Shown here piece by piece: positions 55,740 through 63,648 of a stretch of 64,000 nucleotides of DNA. The translations under genes were made by a program, and so were the position numbers. Within the stretch, counting starts at the first letter, position 1; each line of letters starts with the position of its first letter. Below the pieces are notes generated by a model. The model was not told the origin of the DNA and did no database searches. It was given only the letters and a program-made list of their open reading frames with translations. This stretch comes from Pseudopedobacter saltans DSM 12145 (lineage in GTDB: Bacteria > Bacteroidota > Bacteroidia > Sphingobacteriales > Sphingobacteriaceae): contig NC_015177.1 of assembly GCF_000190735.1 (NCBI RefSeq), forward strand, positions 2,170,001-2,234,000, in the 5' to 3' direction.

Positions 55740-56069
55740 TTAACAGCATTGTTTTACATTTACATCTTGTTTGAAGAAAGTAACTAACTCGCTTTGTATT
55801 TCGTTCCAAACTTTTTCCTCAATACAATAACAAACCGATTTACCTTCTATCGAACCTTGTATAATACCAATGTTTTTAAGTTCTTTTAAATGTTGTGATA
55901 TTGTTGCTTGTGCCAAACCTAATTCGTCTACCAAATCATTACAAATACAAGCCTTTTGGTTGATAATATGCTGTAAAATAGCGATACGAGCAGGATGTCC
56001 CAAAACCTTAAACAATACTGCTAAACGGTTTTGTTCTTCTGTAAATATTTCTGTTTTAGTAATTCCCAT
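55740..56069 (-). CDS. arsR: ArsR/SmtB-family arsenic-responsive repressor
   Basis: 109 residues. Winged helix (about 15-90) with HPARIAILQHIINQKACICNDLVDELGLAQATISQHLKEL; the metal-site Cys pair lies in ACICND and a Cys pair is at the C-terminus (VKQCC). Releases DNA when arsenite binds. It heads the ars genes and faces an operator just upstream. Confidence 0.95.
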   Translation of the reverse strand: MGITKTEIFTEEQNRLAVLFKVLGHPARIAILQHIINQKACICNDLVDELGLAQATISQHLKELKNIGIIQGSIEGKSVCYCIEEKVWNEIQSELVTFFKQDVNVKQCC

Positions 56070-56080
56070 ATCTTACATAT

Positions 56081-56104
56081 TTATATCGCAATATTACGAT
56101 ATAA
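56081..56104. promoter_or_regulatory. ArsR operator upstream of arsR
   Basis: A perfect palindrome with 8-base arms, TTATATCG (56081-56088) and CGATATAA (56097-56104), around CAATATTA. It is 12 bases upstream of the arsR start and recurs at 55699-55716. Confidence 0.8.
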
Positions 56105-56148
56105 ATTCTTTACTTCAAAATAATTCAATAAAAATTTAGTTATTGAAT

Positions 56149-57366
56149 TTAATTCACGTATTGTTCAACCGCTTTATCCAATTCTTCGCTGATTATTTTG
56201 GCGTAAATCTGTGTAATACCGATATCGGAATGATCCATTAATTTTGAAACATATTCAATCCGCATACCATTATTTAAAGCATTGGTAGCAAATGTATGAC
56301 GGCTTAAATGAAATGATAATGTAAAAGGCAATTCCATTGCTTTACCTAATCTACGTAGTTTCTGACCGCATAAAATGTTCTTCGCATTAATGATATGTGC
56401 TTCGGTATCTTTGTTCATTTCAAACAATTCCTGATCTTCGATAATTGGAAAGATAAAGTCGGATGGTTTGGCTATTTCTGATTTATATTGCTGTAAAATA
56501 TCTAAAGCTTGTTGTCCTATTTTAAAACTATGTTGACGACCTGTTTTGCGTATCGTTTTGGTGATTCTATTTTCCTTTGCATTAAAGTTTTCCCATTTGA
56601 GTGTGACTACATCACTGAATCGTAAACCTCCTGCATACACCGAAAAAATGAACATATCTCTGAATACCTCGTCTTTTCCTTCGTATTCTATTTTGAAGTT
56701 TTTCAATTGCTCCAACTGCTCTTTGTTTAAGAATAATCGTTTGCCTTTATCTCTTTTTATTTGAACTTTTGAAAATGGATATAATGAATCTGGTATAATA
56801 TCTTCTCTCGCTGCTTCCTTGAACATTAAAGACAAAATTCTGATGGAATAATGTATGGTTGTTGCTCCATTTTTCAGTGTGTTTGACATATAATTGATGT
56901 AATCTTTCAACATCGTAACTGTAATATCATCAAAATATAATTCTTCGTCCTTTACAAACTTCTTGAACTTCTCTACATATTGTACATAGTTTCTATGAGT
57001 TGCTACGGAAACAGTTCCTTTGATACGAGCACATCTATTTTTACAGTATTCAAAAAACAACTCGGCATCTTTGCCCTTAATAGCTTCTTTTAATTTTTTA
57101 GCTGAAACATTTTTACGCTTTCTTTCGTGATCTGCTACCAAACCTTGAGCATCTGCAATCTTTTGAGCTAAGAAAGCATTCATTCTTGCACTATTGGAAT
57201 GACTCTTTTTTACTTTCTGCTTTGCATCATCCCACTCTGTAGTTTTTAGCTTTACTCCAGTTGTAATGAACTTTGTTTTTCTATCCTTAATGACACGAAT
57301 GTATAACGGACTTTGTCCTGCTTTATCCTCTTGACTGGTTCTAAGAATTAATTTTATTGAAGCCAT
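56149..57366 (-). CDS. Tyrosine recombinase / site-specific integrase
   Basis: 405 residues. N-terminal arm-binding region, a SAM-like core-binding domain (about 100-205) and the catalytic domain (about 215-400) with Arg in YAGGLRFSDVV, H-x-x-R in FHLSRHTFATNAL and the nucleophile Tyr in DIGITQIYAKI. Family of Bacteroidetes mobile-element integrases. It lies at the right end of the island, facing inward, as expected for the integrase of the element. Confidence 0.95.
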   Translation of the reverse strand: MASIKLILRTSQEDKAGQSPLYIRVIKDRKTKFITTGVKLKTTEWDDAKQKVKKSHSNSARMNAFLAQKIADAQGLVADHERKRKNVSAKKLKEAIKGKDAELFFEYCKNRCARIKGTVSVATHRNYVQYVEKFKKFVKDEELYFDDITVTMLKDYINYMSNTLKNGATTIHYSIRILSLMFKEAAREDIIPDSLYPFSKVQIKRDKGKRLFLNKEQLEQLKNFKIEYEGKDEVFRDMFIFSVYAGGLRFSDVVTLKWENFNAKENRITKTIRKTGRQHSFKIGQQALDILQQYKSEIAKPSDFIFPIIEDQELFEMNKDTEAHIINAKNILCGQKLRRLGKAMELPFTLSFHLSRHTFATNALNNGMRIEYVSKLMDHSDIGITQIYAKIISEELDKAVEQYVN

Positions 57367-57609
57367 AACGATAAGATTTTAGAATGGTTATACTATATTT
57401 ATAATCTAATGCAAAGTGATGAAGTGCTTTTTTAATTGGCTATATCAAAGCGGTGCAACGCGATACTAAGGTACAACTTTTAGTACAACAAAACAATGTT
57501 TTACTTGCATTTTGTTGCACTAAATTGAAATTATTAAATTCATAAATAGCTGATATATAAGCAATATAAAGAAATATGAAACATACGATTTAATATTTTT
57601 GATAACATT

Positions 57610-57716
57610 GTATTGCCAAAAGCGGGGCTGAACGGCTTCGATTAAGCATTTGTGCAAGGTTCAACTTTCGTTCGTCGATTGAACTTTTGTGCTAAAAACC
57701 CCGCCTTCGGCAATAC
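57610..57716. repeat. Large imperfect hairpin upstream of the caspase gene
   Basis: The arm GTATTGCCAAAAGCGGGG (57610-57627) pairs with 57699-57716 at 16 of 18 positions. Inner parts (AGGTTCAA with TTGAACTT) extend the fold. About 107 bases in all, reminiscent of attC-like folded recombination sites, though no integron integrase is near. Confidence 0.6.
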
Positions 57717-57723
57717 CCGAACC

Positions 57724-57739
57724 GTTGGCTGTAATTATA
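57724..57739. repeat. Inverted repeat, left member around the caspase gene
   Basis: GTTGGCTGTAATTATA is matched at 15 of 16 positions by the reverse complement of 59070-59085. Together the two bracket the caspase gene closely: 12 bases before the start codon and directly over the stop codon. Confidence 0.7.
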
Positions 57740-57751
57740 TGCCCCACCAAG

Positions 57752-59074
57752 ATGAACAAAATAATAGCAATAGCAATTGACGAATATTCAGATCCGACAA
57801 TTAAGAATCTTCAAAACTGTATAAAAGACATAAATTTACTCATCGATACTTTGTCAAATCTCTATGAGTTTGATTCATTTGAACTATTTACAAAGCCTGA
57901 ACAAACTACATTATCATTTTTATATGATGAACTTTATAATGAGTTCATTAATTCTGTGGATTCAGATAACATACTCTTATTATTTGCTGGTCACGGTGAG
58001 TTCAACCCTAATCTAGGAACAACATATTGGCTATGCTCTGACTCAAAGAAGAACAGTGTAACAACTTGGTTCAACCTTAATGATTTACTAAAATTTTTTA
58101 GTGCATCTCCAGCAAAACACATCGCTTTAATTTCAGATAGCTGTTTTTCAGGTGCAATATTTGAAATTAATAGAGGTGGTGGAACAGTAGCATTAGATGG
58201 AAAGTTTTCAAGACAAGCTTTAACTTCAGGTGGACTAGAAAAAGTTAGTGATGGTATTGAAAACAGTCCATTTAATACAGTTCTAATTGATGTTTTGAAA
58301 GATAATACTTCAGAGAAATTATCATTTAATCAACTTTCGGAAAGAACAATACTACAGTTTAATCAAAAAAGAGAACAAACACCCGAATTTGGCTCTTTGA
58401 TAAGTTCCGGGGATAAAGGTGGGACGTTTTTTTTCAAACGTAAGTTAGATGGTTCTAGTATTATAAAATCTATACAAATTCCATTAGAAATTAATCAAGA
58501 AGTTAAAATTGACAGCACATTTGAGATACCATTTTTCAATGAAAATAAGTATTTCAATAATAATTTTATCAATGCTTTTGTTCAGCAATTAGGATATTCT
58601 ATCATTAATGATGTCCGTGTTTTTATTACCGAAGACGAAGGCTATTCTATATCTCGTAGTAGTGAAATGGAATTTTATCTTGAGGTTGGGTACAATATAC
58701 ATACTTTAAATGAAAAGTTTCTAAGCGTGACAATTGGACGAAGTGATTATTTTGGAGGGGCTCATCCGAATCATTATATTTATAGTATAAATTTTGCATT
58801 CAAACCTGATAGAAAGATTTCACTCTATGATATTTTAGATTACAGCAATTTCTCTAACCTAGAAAATTTTTTATCCACAATGATAGACCAATATGGAGAT
58901 GAAGAATGCAAAGAAATACTTAATGAATACTCTACTTTTGAATATACATCTCAACTTGATTTTTATTTTAATGACACAATTTTCACAATTGATTTTATGA
59001 ATTTGTTACCTCACGCATTTAAAGGATGCGGGAGTTTAGAAATTCCTATAGACAAAATAAAGTTCAAAATATAA
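57752..59074 (+). CDS. Caspase (peptidase C14) fused to a DUF3298-like domain
   Basis: 440 residues from the ATG at 57752 (MNKIIAIAID); 21 codons of upstream open frame are unlikely to be used. The caspase domain (about 1-250) has catalytic His81 in LLLFAGHGEF and Cys131 in ALISDSCFSGA. A linker leads to a C-terminal domain (about 290-440) with SVTIGRSDYFGGAHPNHYIYS, the DUF3298 (RsiV/PdaC-type) G-G-A-H-P-N signature. In RsiV that domain senses lysozyme. The fusion of a death-type protease with this domain is unusual. No signal peptide is seen, so it acts in the cytoplasm. Flanked by inverted repeats as if it were a cassette. Confidence 0.85.
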   Translation: MNKIIAIAIDEYSDPTIKNLQNCIKDINLLIDTLSNLYEFDSFELFTKPEQTTLSFLYDELYNEFINSVDSDNILLLFAGHGEFNPNLGTTYWLCSDSKKNSVTTWFNLNDLLKFFSASPAKHIALISDSCFSGAIFEINRGGGTVALDGKFSRQALTSGGLEKVSDGIENSPFNTVLIDVLKDNTSEKLSFNQLSERTILQFNQKREQTPEFGSLISSGDKGGTFFFKRKLDGSSIIKSIQIPLEINQEVKIDSTFEIPFFNENKYFNNNFINAFVQQLGYSIINDVRVFITEDEGYSISRSSEMEFYLEVGYNIHTLNEKFLSVTIGRSDYFGGAHPNHYIYSINFAFKPDRKISLYDILDYSNFSNLENFLSTMIDQYGDEECKEILNEYSTFEYTSQLDFYFNDTIFTIDFMNLLPHAFKGCGSLEIPIDKIKFKI

Positions 59075-59085
59075 CTACAGCCAAC
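59070..59085. repeat. Inverted repeat, right member around the caspase gene
   Basis: TATAACTACAGCCAAC, reverse complement of 57724-57739 with one mismatch. It overlaps the TAA stop of the caspase gene. Confidence 0.7.
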
Positions 59086-59241
59086 ACGGGTAACTGTTGC
59101 ACAACTACAATTTTCCAAGAAAATACAAAATATCAGACTTTGTTTAAGCCTTTTTAAGCGAGGTTTGTTTTAAAAAAGAATTTAGGTTTTGGATTTTTAA
59201 AGAAGCCGGTATCGGCTAAAAACAAACTATATATGGCCCTT

Positions 59242-59585
59242 TCAAACAAACAAAGGCTTGCTTTTTTGTAAAGCTATGCTTAAAACCAGAGGCCTCTTAC
59301 GTTCAAACTTCAGGTATTTCTTCAAATTATAAGCATAGGGCTGCCATGAGCACATGCTTGTTCGTCTGTGCCATCCCGCGGCTGTTCAACCGTTTCATGT
59401 TGTGGTTGTTGAGCGGGGTTCCCAAAACCGGCTCTACCGTGGAACTCCGCCGCTTCACCAATCTGCGATGGTAAGCTTTGTTCTCGCTTAGCTTTTGATG
59501 CATCTTGTCGTAAAGTGGTTTATGGATACTGTTATCAAGCTTTTTGAAATGGCTGACCTTACCACAGTATTCTGAACTGGCTATT
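59242..59585 (-). pseudogene. C-terminal remnant of an IS1182-type transposase
   Basis: Minus-strand translation gives LVKRRSSTVEPVLGT, MAQTNKHVLMAAL and, after a one-base insertion, YNLKKYLKFERKRPL, the C-terminal end of IS1182-family transposases of Bacteroidetes, with a stop at 59242-59244. The N-terminal two thirds are missing. It is a different copy from the element at 12254-13658. The rest of the 59086-59781 stretch shows nothing I can name. Confidence 0.8.
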
Positions 59586-59781
59586 GCTATTTCCAGGCAT
59601 ATCCTTATTTGTAATCCCTATGCTTTGGTTCTCCTTCCCAAACACATTATATTCGTTTTTTATTTATCTTTATTCAAGCCCAAGCTTAAGTTGCCGTTAA
59701 CCTCCACACTACGCAAGCTGGCGGACTGCTATATTCCATTTGGGAAGAGCAACACAAACGATTTAACTGGACAAGTAATTT

Positions 59782-60522
59782 ATGTTTAGACATAAGGGAA
59801 AGACAAGAACATTAAAGCATAATTTAAATATTGCTTCTTTGTTGTCTTTTGTGGCAGGAATTGTAAATGTAGCTGGTTTTTTAGCTGTCCAACGCTTAAC
59901 AACAAATGTAACGGGGCATTTTGCTTTTTTTGTTGACGAAATTTTTAAACTCAATTTTTGGCAAGGGTTTATCTATTTTTTATACATTTTCTTCTTCTTT
60001 TTAGGTTCATTTGCATCGAACTTTATTGTTGAAACCATATCAAAAACAAGCGACAGATTAATTTATATAATCCCCACCATTGTCGAAAGTATTATCCTTC
60101 TTTTATTAGCAGTATCGGGACAGTTTTTAATTTCTAAAAATCCCAATCTTCTTGCTTGTTCTTTGCTATTTGCTATGGGATTACAAAATTCATTAGTAAC
60201 AAAAATTTCTAATGCAACTGTTAGAACCACGCACCTAACGGGATTATTTACAGACTTAGGGATTGAGCTGTCACAGCTTTTCTTTTATAGAGAAAAGGAC
60301 CAAAAAGTAAAACTTTACTCTTCTATCAAATTGCGCCTAACTATTATTACCTTTTTCTTTTTTGGAGGGCTTTTGGGAGGCATTCTTTATCCGACTTTAG
60401 GGCTTTATATACTAGCCATTGCAGCTACAGTATTAATAATTGGGGTAATCTATGACAACTTAAAATTAAGACTAATCATCCAAAGCAGGAAACATCATCA
60501 CGAAAAGAAAAGCGACCTATAA
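59782..60522 (+). CDS. DUF1275 (YoaK-like) membrane protein
   Basis: 246 residues with about six membrane segments. SFVAGIVNVAGFLAVQRLTTNVTGHFAFF and LFAMGLQNSLVTKISNATVRTTHLTGLFTDLG are characteristic of the DUF1275 family. Function unknown. Upstream lies a transposase remnant, so the promoter has probably been replaced. No operon partners. Confidence 0.92.
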   Translation: MFRHKGKTRTLKHNLNIASLLSFVAGIVNVAGFLAVQRLTTNVTGHFAFFVDEIFKLNFWQGFIYFLYIFFFFLGSFASNFIVETISKTSDRLIYIIPTIVESIILLLLAVSGQFLISKNPNLLACSLLFAMGLQNSLVTKISNATVRTTHLTGLFTDLGIELSQLFFYREKDQKVKLYSSIKLRLTIITFFFFGGLLGGILYPTLGLYILAIAATVLIIGVIYDNLKLRLIIQSRKHHHEKKSDL

Positions 60523-60612
60523 CAAGATATTCAGAATAGACCTTCTCCTTCGGCTCTCCCTCGTTTCTCTTACATTTCTCCTTGGCTCCTTTGTACCATC
60601 TCCCTTGCAACA

Positions 60613-60706
60613 CTTACAATTGTCTTACGTTTGTCTTACGTTCCTCTTACGATTGTCCTACGTTTTTCTTACGATTGTCCTACGTTTCTCTTACGTCGCT
60701 CTTACG
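60613..60706. repeat. Nine tandem repeats phased at exactly 11 bases
   Basis: C[TC]TAC starts at 60613, 60624, 60635, 60646, 60657, 60668, 60679, 60690 and 60701. The unit reads TTGTCTTACGT with variation before the core. 11 bases is close to one helical turn and not a codon multiple. The stretch lies in the 60523-60821 gap, which has no gene. Confidence 0.85.
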
Positions 60707-60821
60707 GTATGAAAGAAAATCGCAGGAAAAGTGCAGGAAGAATACAAGCAAAGCGACAGATGAGTACAGGTTTTGGTAACAAGCAATTGTGAAGAATTGC
60801 ACCAGAAGTGTAACTATTTAA

Positions 60822-61383
60822 GAGGAAGCAACTGAAGGTCTTATTTATCCCAAAGCTATATGGCAGTATGCCAGAGGATTAGCTTATTTAGGAAAGAATG
60901 ATGTAAAGAGTGCGCGAAAATGAATCAATCACTTTGAACAAAATTGCCACTGACACAAGTTTGCTACATCTCTTCATTTGGGGTATCAATACTACAGCAG
61001 ATCTAGCTCAAATTGCATCAAAAGTACTTGCTGCAGGAATAGCTATGAAGGAAAAGAACTATGGAAGCTCTGTTTCTCTACTTAAAGAAGCCGTTGCAAT
61101 GGAAGATCATCTTAATTACAATGAACCTCCTGACTGGTTTTTCTCGGTAAGATACCATCTTGGAGCAGCATTGATTCGAGATAAAAAATATAGTGAAGCC
61201 GAAAAAATATACAGACAGGATTTACAAATATGGAAGAAAAACGGATGGGCGCTGATAGGGTTATATAATTCGTTAATAATTCAGCATAAAAACAACGCTG
61301 CGCAGACGGTCAAATCCGCTTTTGATCAGTCCTGGCAATATGCTGACATAAAAATCAAATCTTCTTCAAATATCTTCAATTGA
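60822..61383 (+). pseudogene. TPR protein, N-terminally truncated and frameshifted
   Basis: From about 60822 the frame reads EEATEGLIYPKAIWQYARGLAYLGKND; it breaks at about 60915 and continues in another frame through SVSLLKEAVAMEDHLNYN, PPDWFFSVRYHLGAALI, YSEAEKIYRQDL and WALIGLYNSL, which are TPR units. The joined product matches the C-terminal half of a typical Bacteroidetes TPR protein. No start codon or upstream half remains. Confidence 0.7.
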
Positions 61384-61465
61384 AATAACAAAAAATTAAC
61401 ACTTTAAAGCAACAGCTTGGAACATTGTTTGCTTTATTTCAGGTATCTATCTAATAATCAAAAAC

Positions 61466-61472
61466 AAGGAGG
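61466..61472 (+). promoter_or_regulatory. Perfect Shine-Dalgarno of the Hsp20 gene
   Basis: AAGGAGG lies 6 bases before the ATG at 61479. Such sequences are rare in this phylum and absent from the other genes in the window that I checked. Confidence 0.75.
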
Positions 61473-61478
61473 TTTATT

Positions 61479-61913
61479 ATGGCAAATCTTGCAAGACAAA
61501 ACAGGGGAATGTCCCCTTGGGTTGATTTCTTTAATGTCGACAATTTTTTCGACAACAACTGGTTAAAAAGTTTCGACAAAGAATTTCCGGCTGTAAACAT
61601 TGCCGAAAACGAACAAAATTATGCGCTTGAAGTTATTGCGCCGGGATTTAAGAAAGAAGACTTCAACCTAAAGGTGGATGACGACATTTTGACTATCAGC
61701 GCAGAAACAAAATCAGATACGCAGGAAGACAATAAAAAGAAGGAGTACACAAGAAGAGAATACAATTTCCGCTCATTTACCAGAAGTTTCCGTTTACCCG
61801 AGAATGTTAAAGACAACGACATCAAAGCTTCTTATTCTGACGGTGTGCTCCATTTAACCTTGCCAAAATCAGAAGTACAGGTTAAAGCAAGTAAAGAAAT
61901 CAGTATCGAGTAG
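61479..61913 (+). CDS. Hsp20/alpha-crystallin small heat-shock protein
   Basis: 144 residues. N-terminal arm (1-35), alpha-crystallin domain (about 36-135) with VNIAENEQNYALEVIAPGF, DFNLKVDDDILTISAE and the GVLHLTLPKSE block near 124, and a short tail. ATP-independent chaperone that holds unfolding proteins. Single gene with a strong ribosome site and a terminator at 61927. Confidence 0.97.
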   Translation: MANLARQNRGMSPWVDFFNVDNFFDNNWLKSFDKEFPAVNIAENEQNYALEVIAPGFKKEDFNLKVDDDILTISAETKSDTQEDNKKKEYTRREYNFRSFTRSFRLPENVKDNDIKASYSDGVLHLTLPKSEVQVKASKEISIE

Positions 61914-61926
61914 TCCGAATCCCTAT

Positions 61927-61967
61927 AACAGCCTTTTTGTATGCTGCCAATCTGCAAAAAGGCTGTT
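61927..61967 (+). terminator. Terminator of the Hsp20 gene
   Basis: A perfect 13-bp stem (AACAGCCTTTTTG, 61927-61939 with 61955-61967), 15-base loop, followed by TTAATTCTT. Confidence 0.8.
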
Positions 61968-62029
61968 TAATTCTTCCCTTCTTCTATCACTTCCAGATTT
62001 TATTATATTCGTGTTGTTAATAGAATAGC

Positions 62030-62485
62030 ATGATAAAAAATATTTTTGAGGCAAATGTGGTACAGGAACTTATCAACCGCATTAGCTCTTTACGCTCGGA
62101 TAGTCAACCTTCCTGGGGAAAGATGTCCGTTGCCGAAATGCTGGCACATTGTAATGTTACCTACGAAATGGTTTATGAAGACAAGCATCCGAAACCAAAT
62201 GCTTTTAAAAGATTTCTGCTAAAAATGTTTGTTAAGAATATGGTTGTGGGGGAAAAACCTTATAAGCAAAATAGTCCCACTGCTTCGGAATTTATCATTA
62301 AAGACAGCAAAAATTTTGAAGAAGAGAAACAAAGGCTGGTCCATTATATCAAAAGAACACAAGAGCTTGGAGAAGCTCATTTCGAGGGTAAAGAATCACA
62401 CTCTTTCGGTGTATTAGACACAAAAGAATGGAACAATATGTTTTATAAACACCTGGACCACCACCTCACACAATTTGGTGTATAA
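62030..62485 (+). CDS. DUF1569 (DinB-like) protein
   Basis: 151 residues. DUF1569 four-helix fold with WGKMSVAEMLAHCNVTYEMV (metal-type His), and the C-terminal YKHLDHHLTQFG His pair, which resemble the three-His site of DinB-fold enzymes. Function unknown. Confidence 0.9.
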   Translation: MIKNIFEANVVQELINRISSLRSDSQPSWGKMSVAEMLAHCNVTYEMVYEDKHPKPNAFKRFLLKMFVKNMVVGEKPYKQNSPTASEFIIKDSKNFEEEKQRLVHYIKRTQELGEAHFEGKESHSFGVLDTKEWNNMFYKHLDHHLTQFGV

Positions 62486-62492
62486 TTTTAAA

Positions 62493-62529
62493 GAGGTTGA
62501 TATTGTATAAGAATACAAAAAACAACCTC
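62493..62529. terminator. Weak bidirectional hairpin between convergent genes
   Basis: GAGGTTG (62493-62499) pairs with CAACCTC (62523-62529); an inner TTGTAT/ATACAA extends it. Lies between the DUF1569 and DUF493 stops. Confidence 0.5.
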
Positions 62530-62535
62530 CTTATT

Positions 62536-62859
62536 TTAAAGCATCATGATACCTTCTATCGTTCCGGCTTTTTTGTAGTAAGCCACAACTTCATCTGCAT
62601 CTTTAACCTCTTTCAGAATAGTTACGGATACATAACTACCATTTTTTGATTCATTTTTCTGAATGGTATCTTCAGGAAATATTGTCTTTAAATCTTCTAT
62701 CCTACCTTCTTGGTTCTTTACAATAAATTTGAAATTGTATTTACCGGGGAAAGCCTGCACCTGTTCCAGTTTCTCTTTGAAAGTAACATAAAAGTCTTTT
62801 CCTTTATCTAACCCGTCATCTAAATTCTGAAAATTAATTATCTTATTTTGATCTTCCAT
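62536..62859 (-). CDS. DUF493 (YbeD-like) family protein
   Basis: 107 residues, alpha/beta ferredoxin-like fold of the DUF493 family: YVTFKEKLEQVQAFPGKYNFKFIVKN and NGSYVSVTILKEVKDADEVVAYYKKAGTIEG. A possible small regulatory protein; function unknown. Stands alone. Confidence 0.92.
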   Translation of the reverse strand: MEDQNKIINFQNLDDGLDKGKDFYVTFKEKLEQVQAFPGKYNFKFIVKNQEGRIEDLKTIFPEDTIQKNESKNGSYVSVTILKEVKDADEVVAYYKKAGTIEGIMML

Positions 62860-63057
62860 ACTAATCCATATTACATTTTTTAAACCATAAAAAACATCAA
62901 GTAAGCACCAGGCTCTCTAAGAGCAAACCCGTACTTTCTATGCTTTGCGTTTAATATTTTTTTTAATTTAACAATCAAAAGCTATACCTGTTCTAAAAAT
63001 TGCTAATTTGTCAGTCGTTTCTGTATTTGAATGCGCTTTACAAACTTATCACGTGAC

Positions 63058-63648
63058 ATGACCGAAAAAGAAAAAATGCTTGCTGGCTTGCCGTATAATG
63101 CTCAGGATGAAATATTGATGAAGGAAAGAAGACATGCCAAACGCCTGCTCAGACAGCTTAATATTTCCGAGTATCTGGTTACAAAAACTGCCAAAAGCAT
63201 TATTCGGGAATTGATCCCTAACACGTCCGGGAAATTATACATTGAACCACCATTCCATTGCGATTATGGCTATAACATTTATTGCGGAGAGAATGTCTAT
63301 TTCAATGTTAACTGTGTACTGCTGGATGTTTGTAAGATAGATATTGGTAATAACGTTATGTTTGGTCCTAATGTCCAGATTTATACGGCTACGCATCCAT
63401 TGAATTTTAAAGAAAGATTGGAATACGAATTGGGAAAACCTATCAGCATAGGTAATAATTGCTGGATTGGCGGCAATACAACCATATGTCCCGGTGTAAA
63501 AATCGGTAACCGAAGTGTTATTGGCGCGGGCTCTGTTGTTACCAAAGATATTCCCGAGGATTGTCTCGCGGTAGGTAATCCGGCTAAGGTGATAAAAACG
63601 CTGAATAAATCAGACTTACCTGCTGATATCTACAATAATTTGCTTTGA
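63058..63648 (+). CDS. Maltose/galactoside-type O-acetyltransferase
   Basis: 196 residues from the ATG at 63058 (MTEKEKMLAGLPY), the family's normal start; an ATG at 63031 would add nine residues. The Mac N-terminal helix region (about 5-55) is followed by a left-handed hexapeptide beta-helix with catalytic His in YTATHPLN near 119 and the IGNNCWIGGNTTICPGVKIGNRSVIGAGSVVTKD series, shown in part. Transfers acetyl to sugars from acetyl-CoA. Its 3' end overlaps the convergent TPR gene by 33 bases. Confidence 0.95.
   Translation: MTEKEKMLAGLPYNAQDEILMKERRHAKRLLRQLNISEYLVTKTAKSIIRELIPNTSGKLYIEPPFHCDYGYNIYCGENVYFNVNCVLLDVCKIDIGNNVMFGPNVQIYTATHPLNFKERLEYELGKPISIGNNCWIGGNTTICPGVKIGNRSVIGAGSVVTKDIPEDCLAVGNPAKVIKTLNKSDLPADIYNNLL

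Larger units (their letters stand above)
57367..57751. other. Gene-free stretch at the right end of the island
   Basis: Contains AGTACAAC near 57,492 (also at the left edge near 33,205), an imperfect hairpin (57610-57716) and one member of the inverted repeat that flanks the caspase gene (57724-57739). The attachment site of the island is probably here. The exact end is not identified. Confidence 0.4.

Noticed and set aside
60613-60706. Possible CRISPR array
   Set aside because: The unit is only 11 bases with no separate spacers and there are no cas genes in the window.
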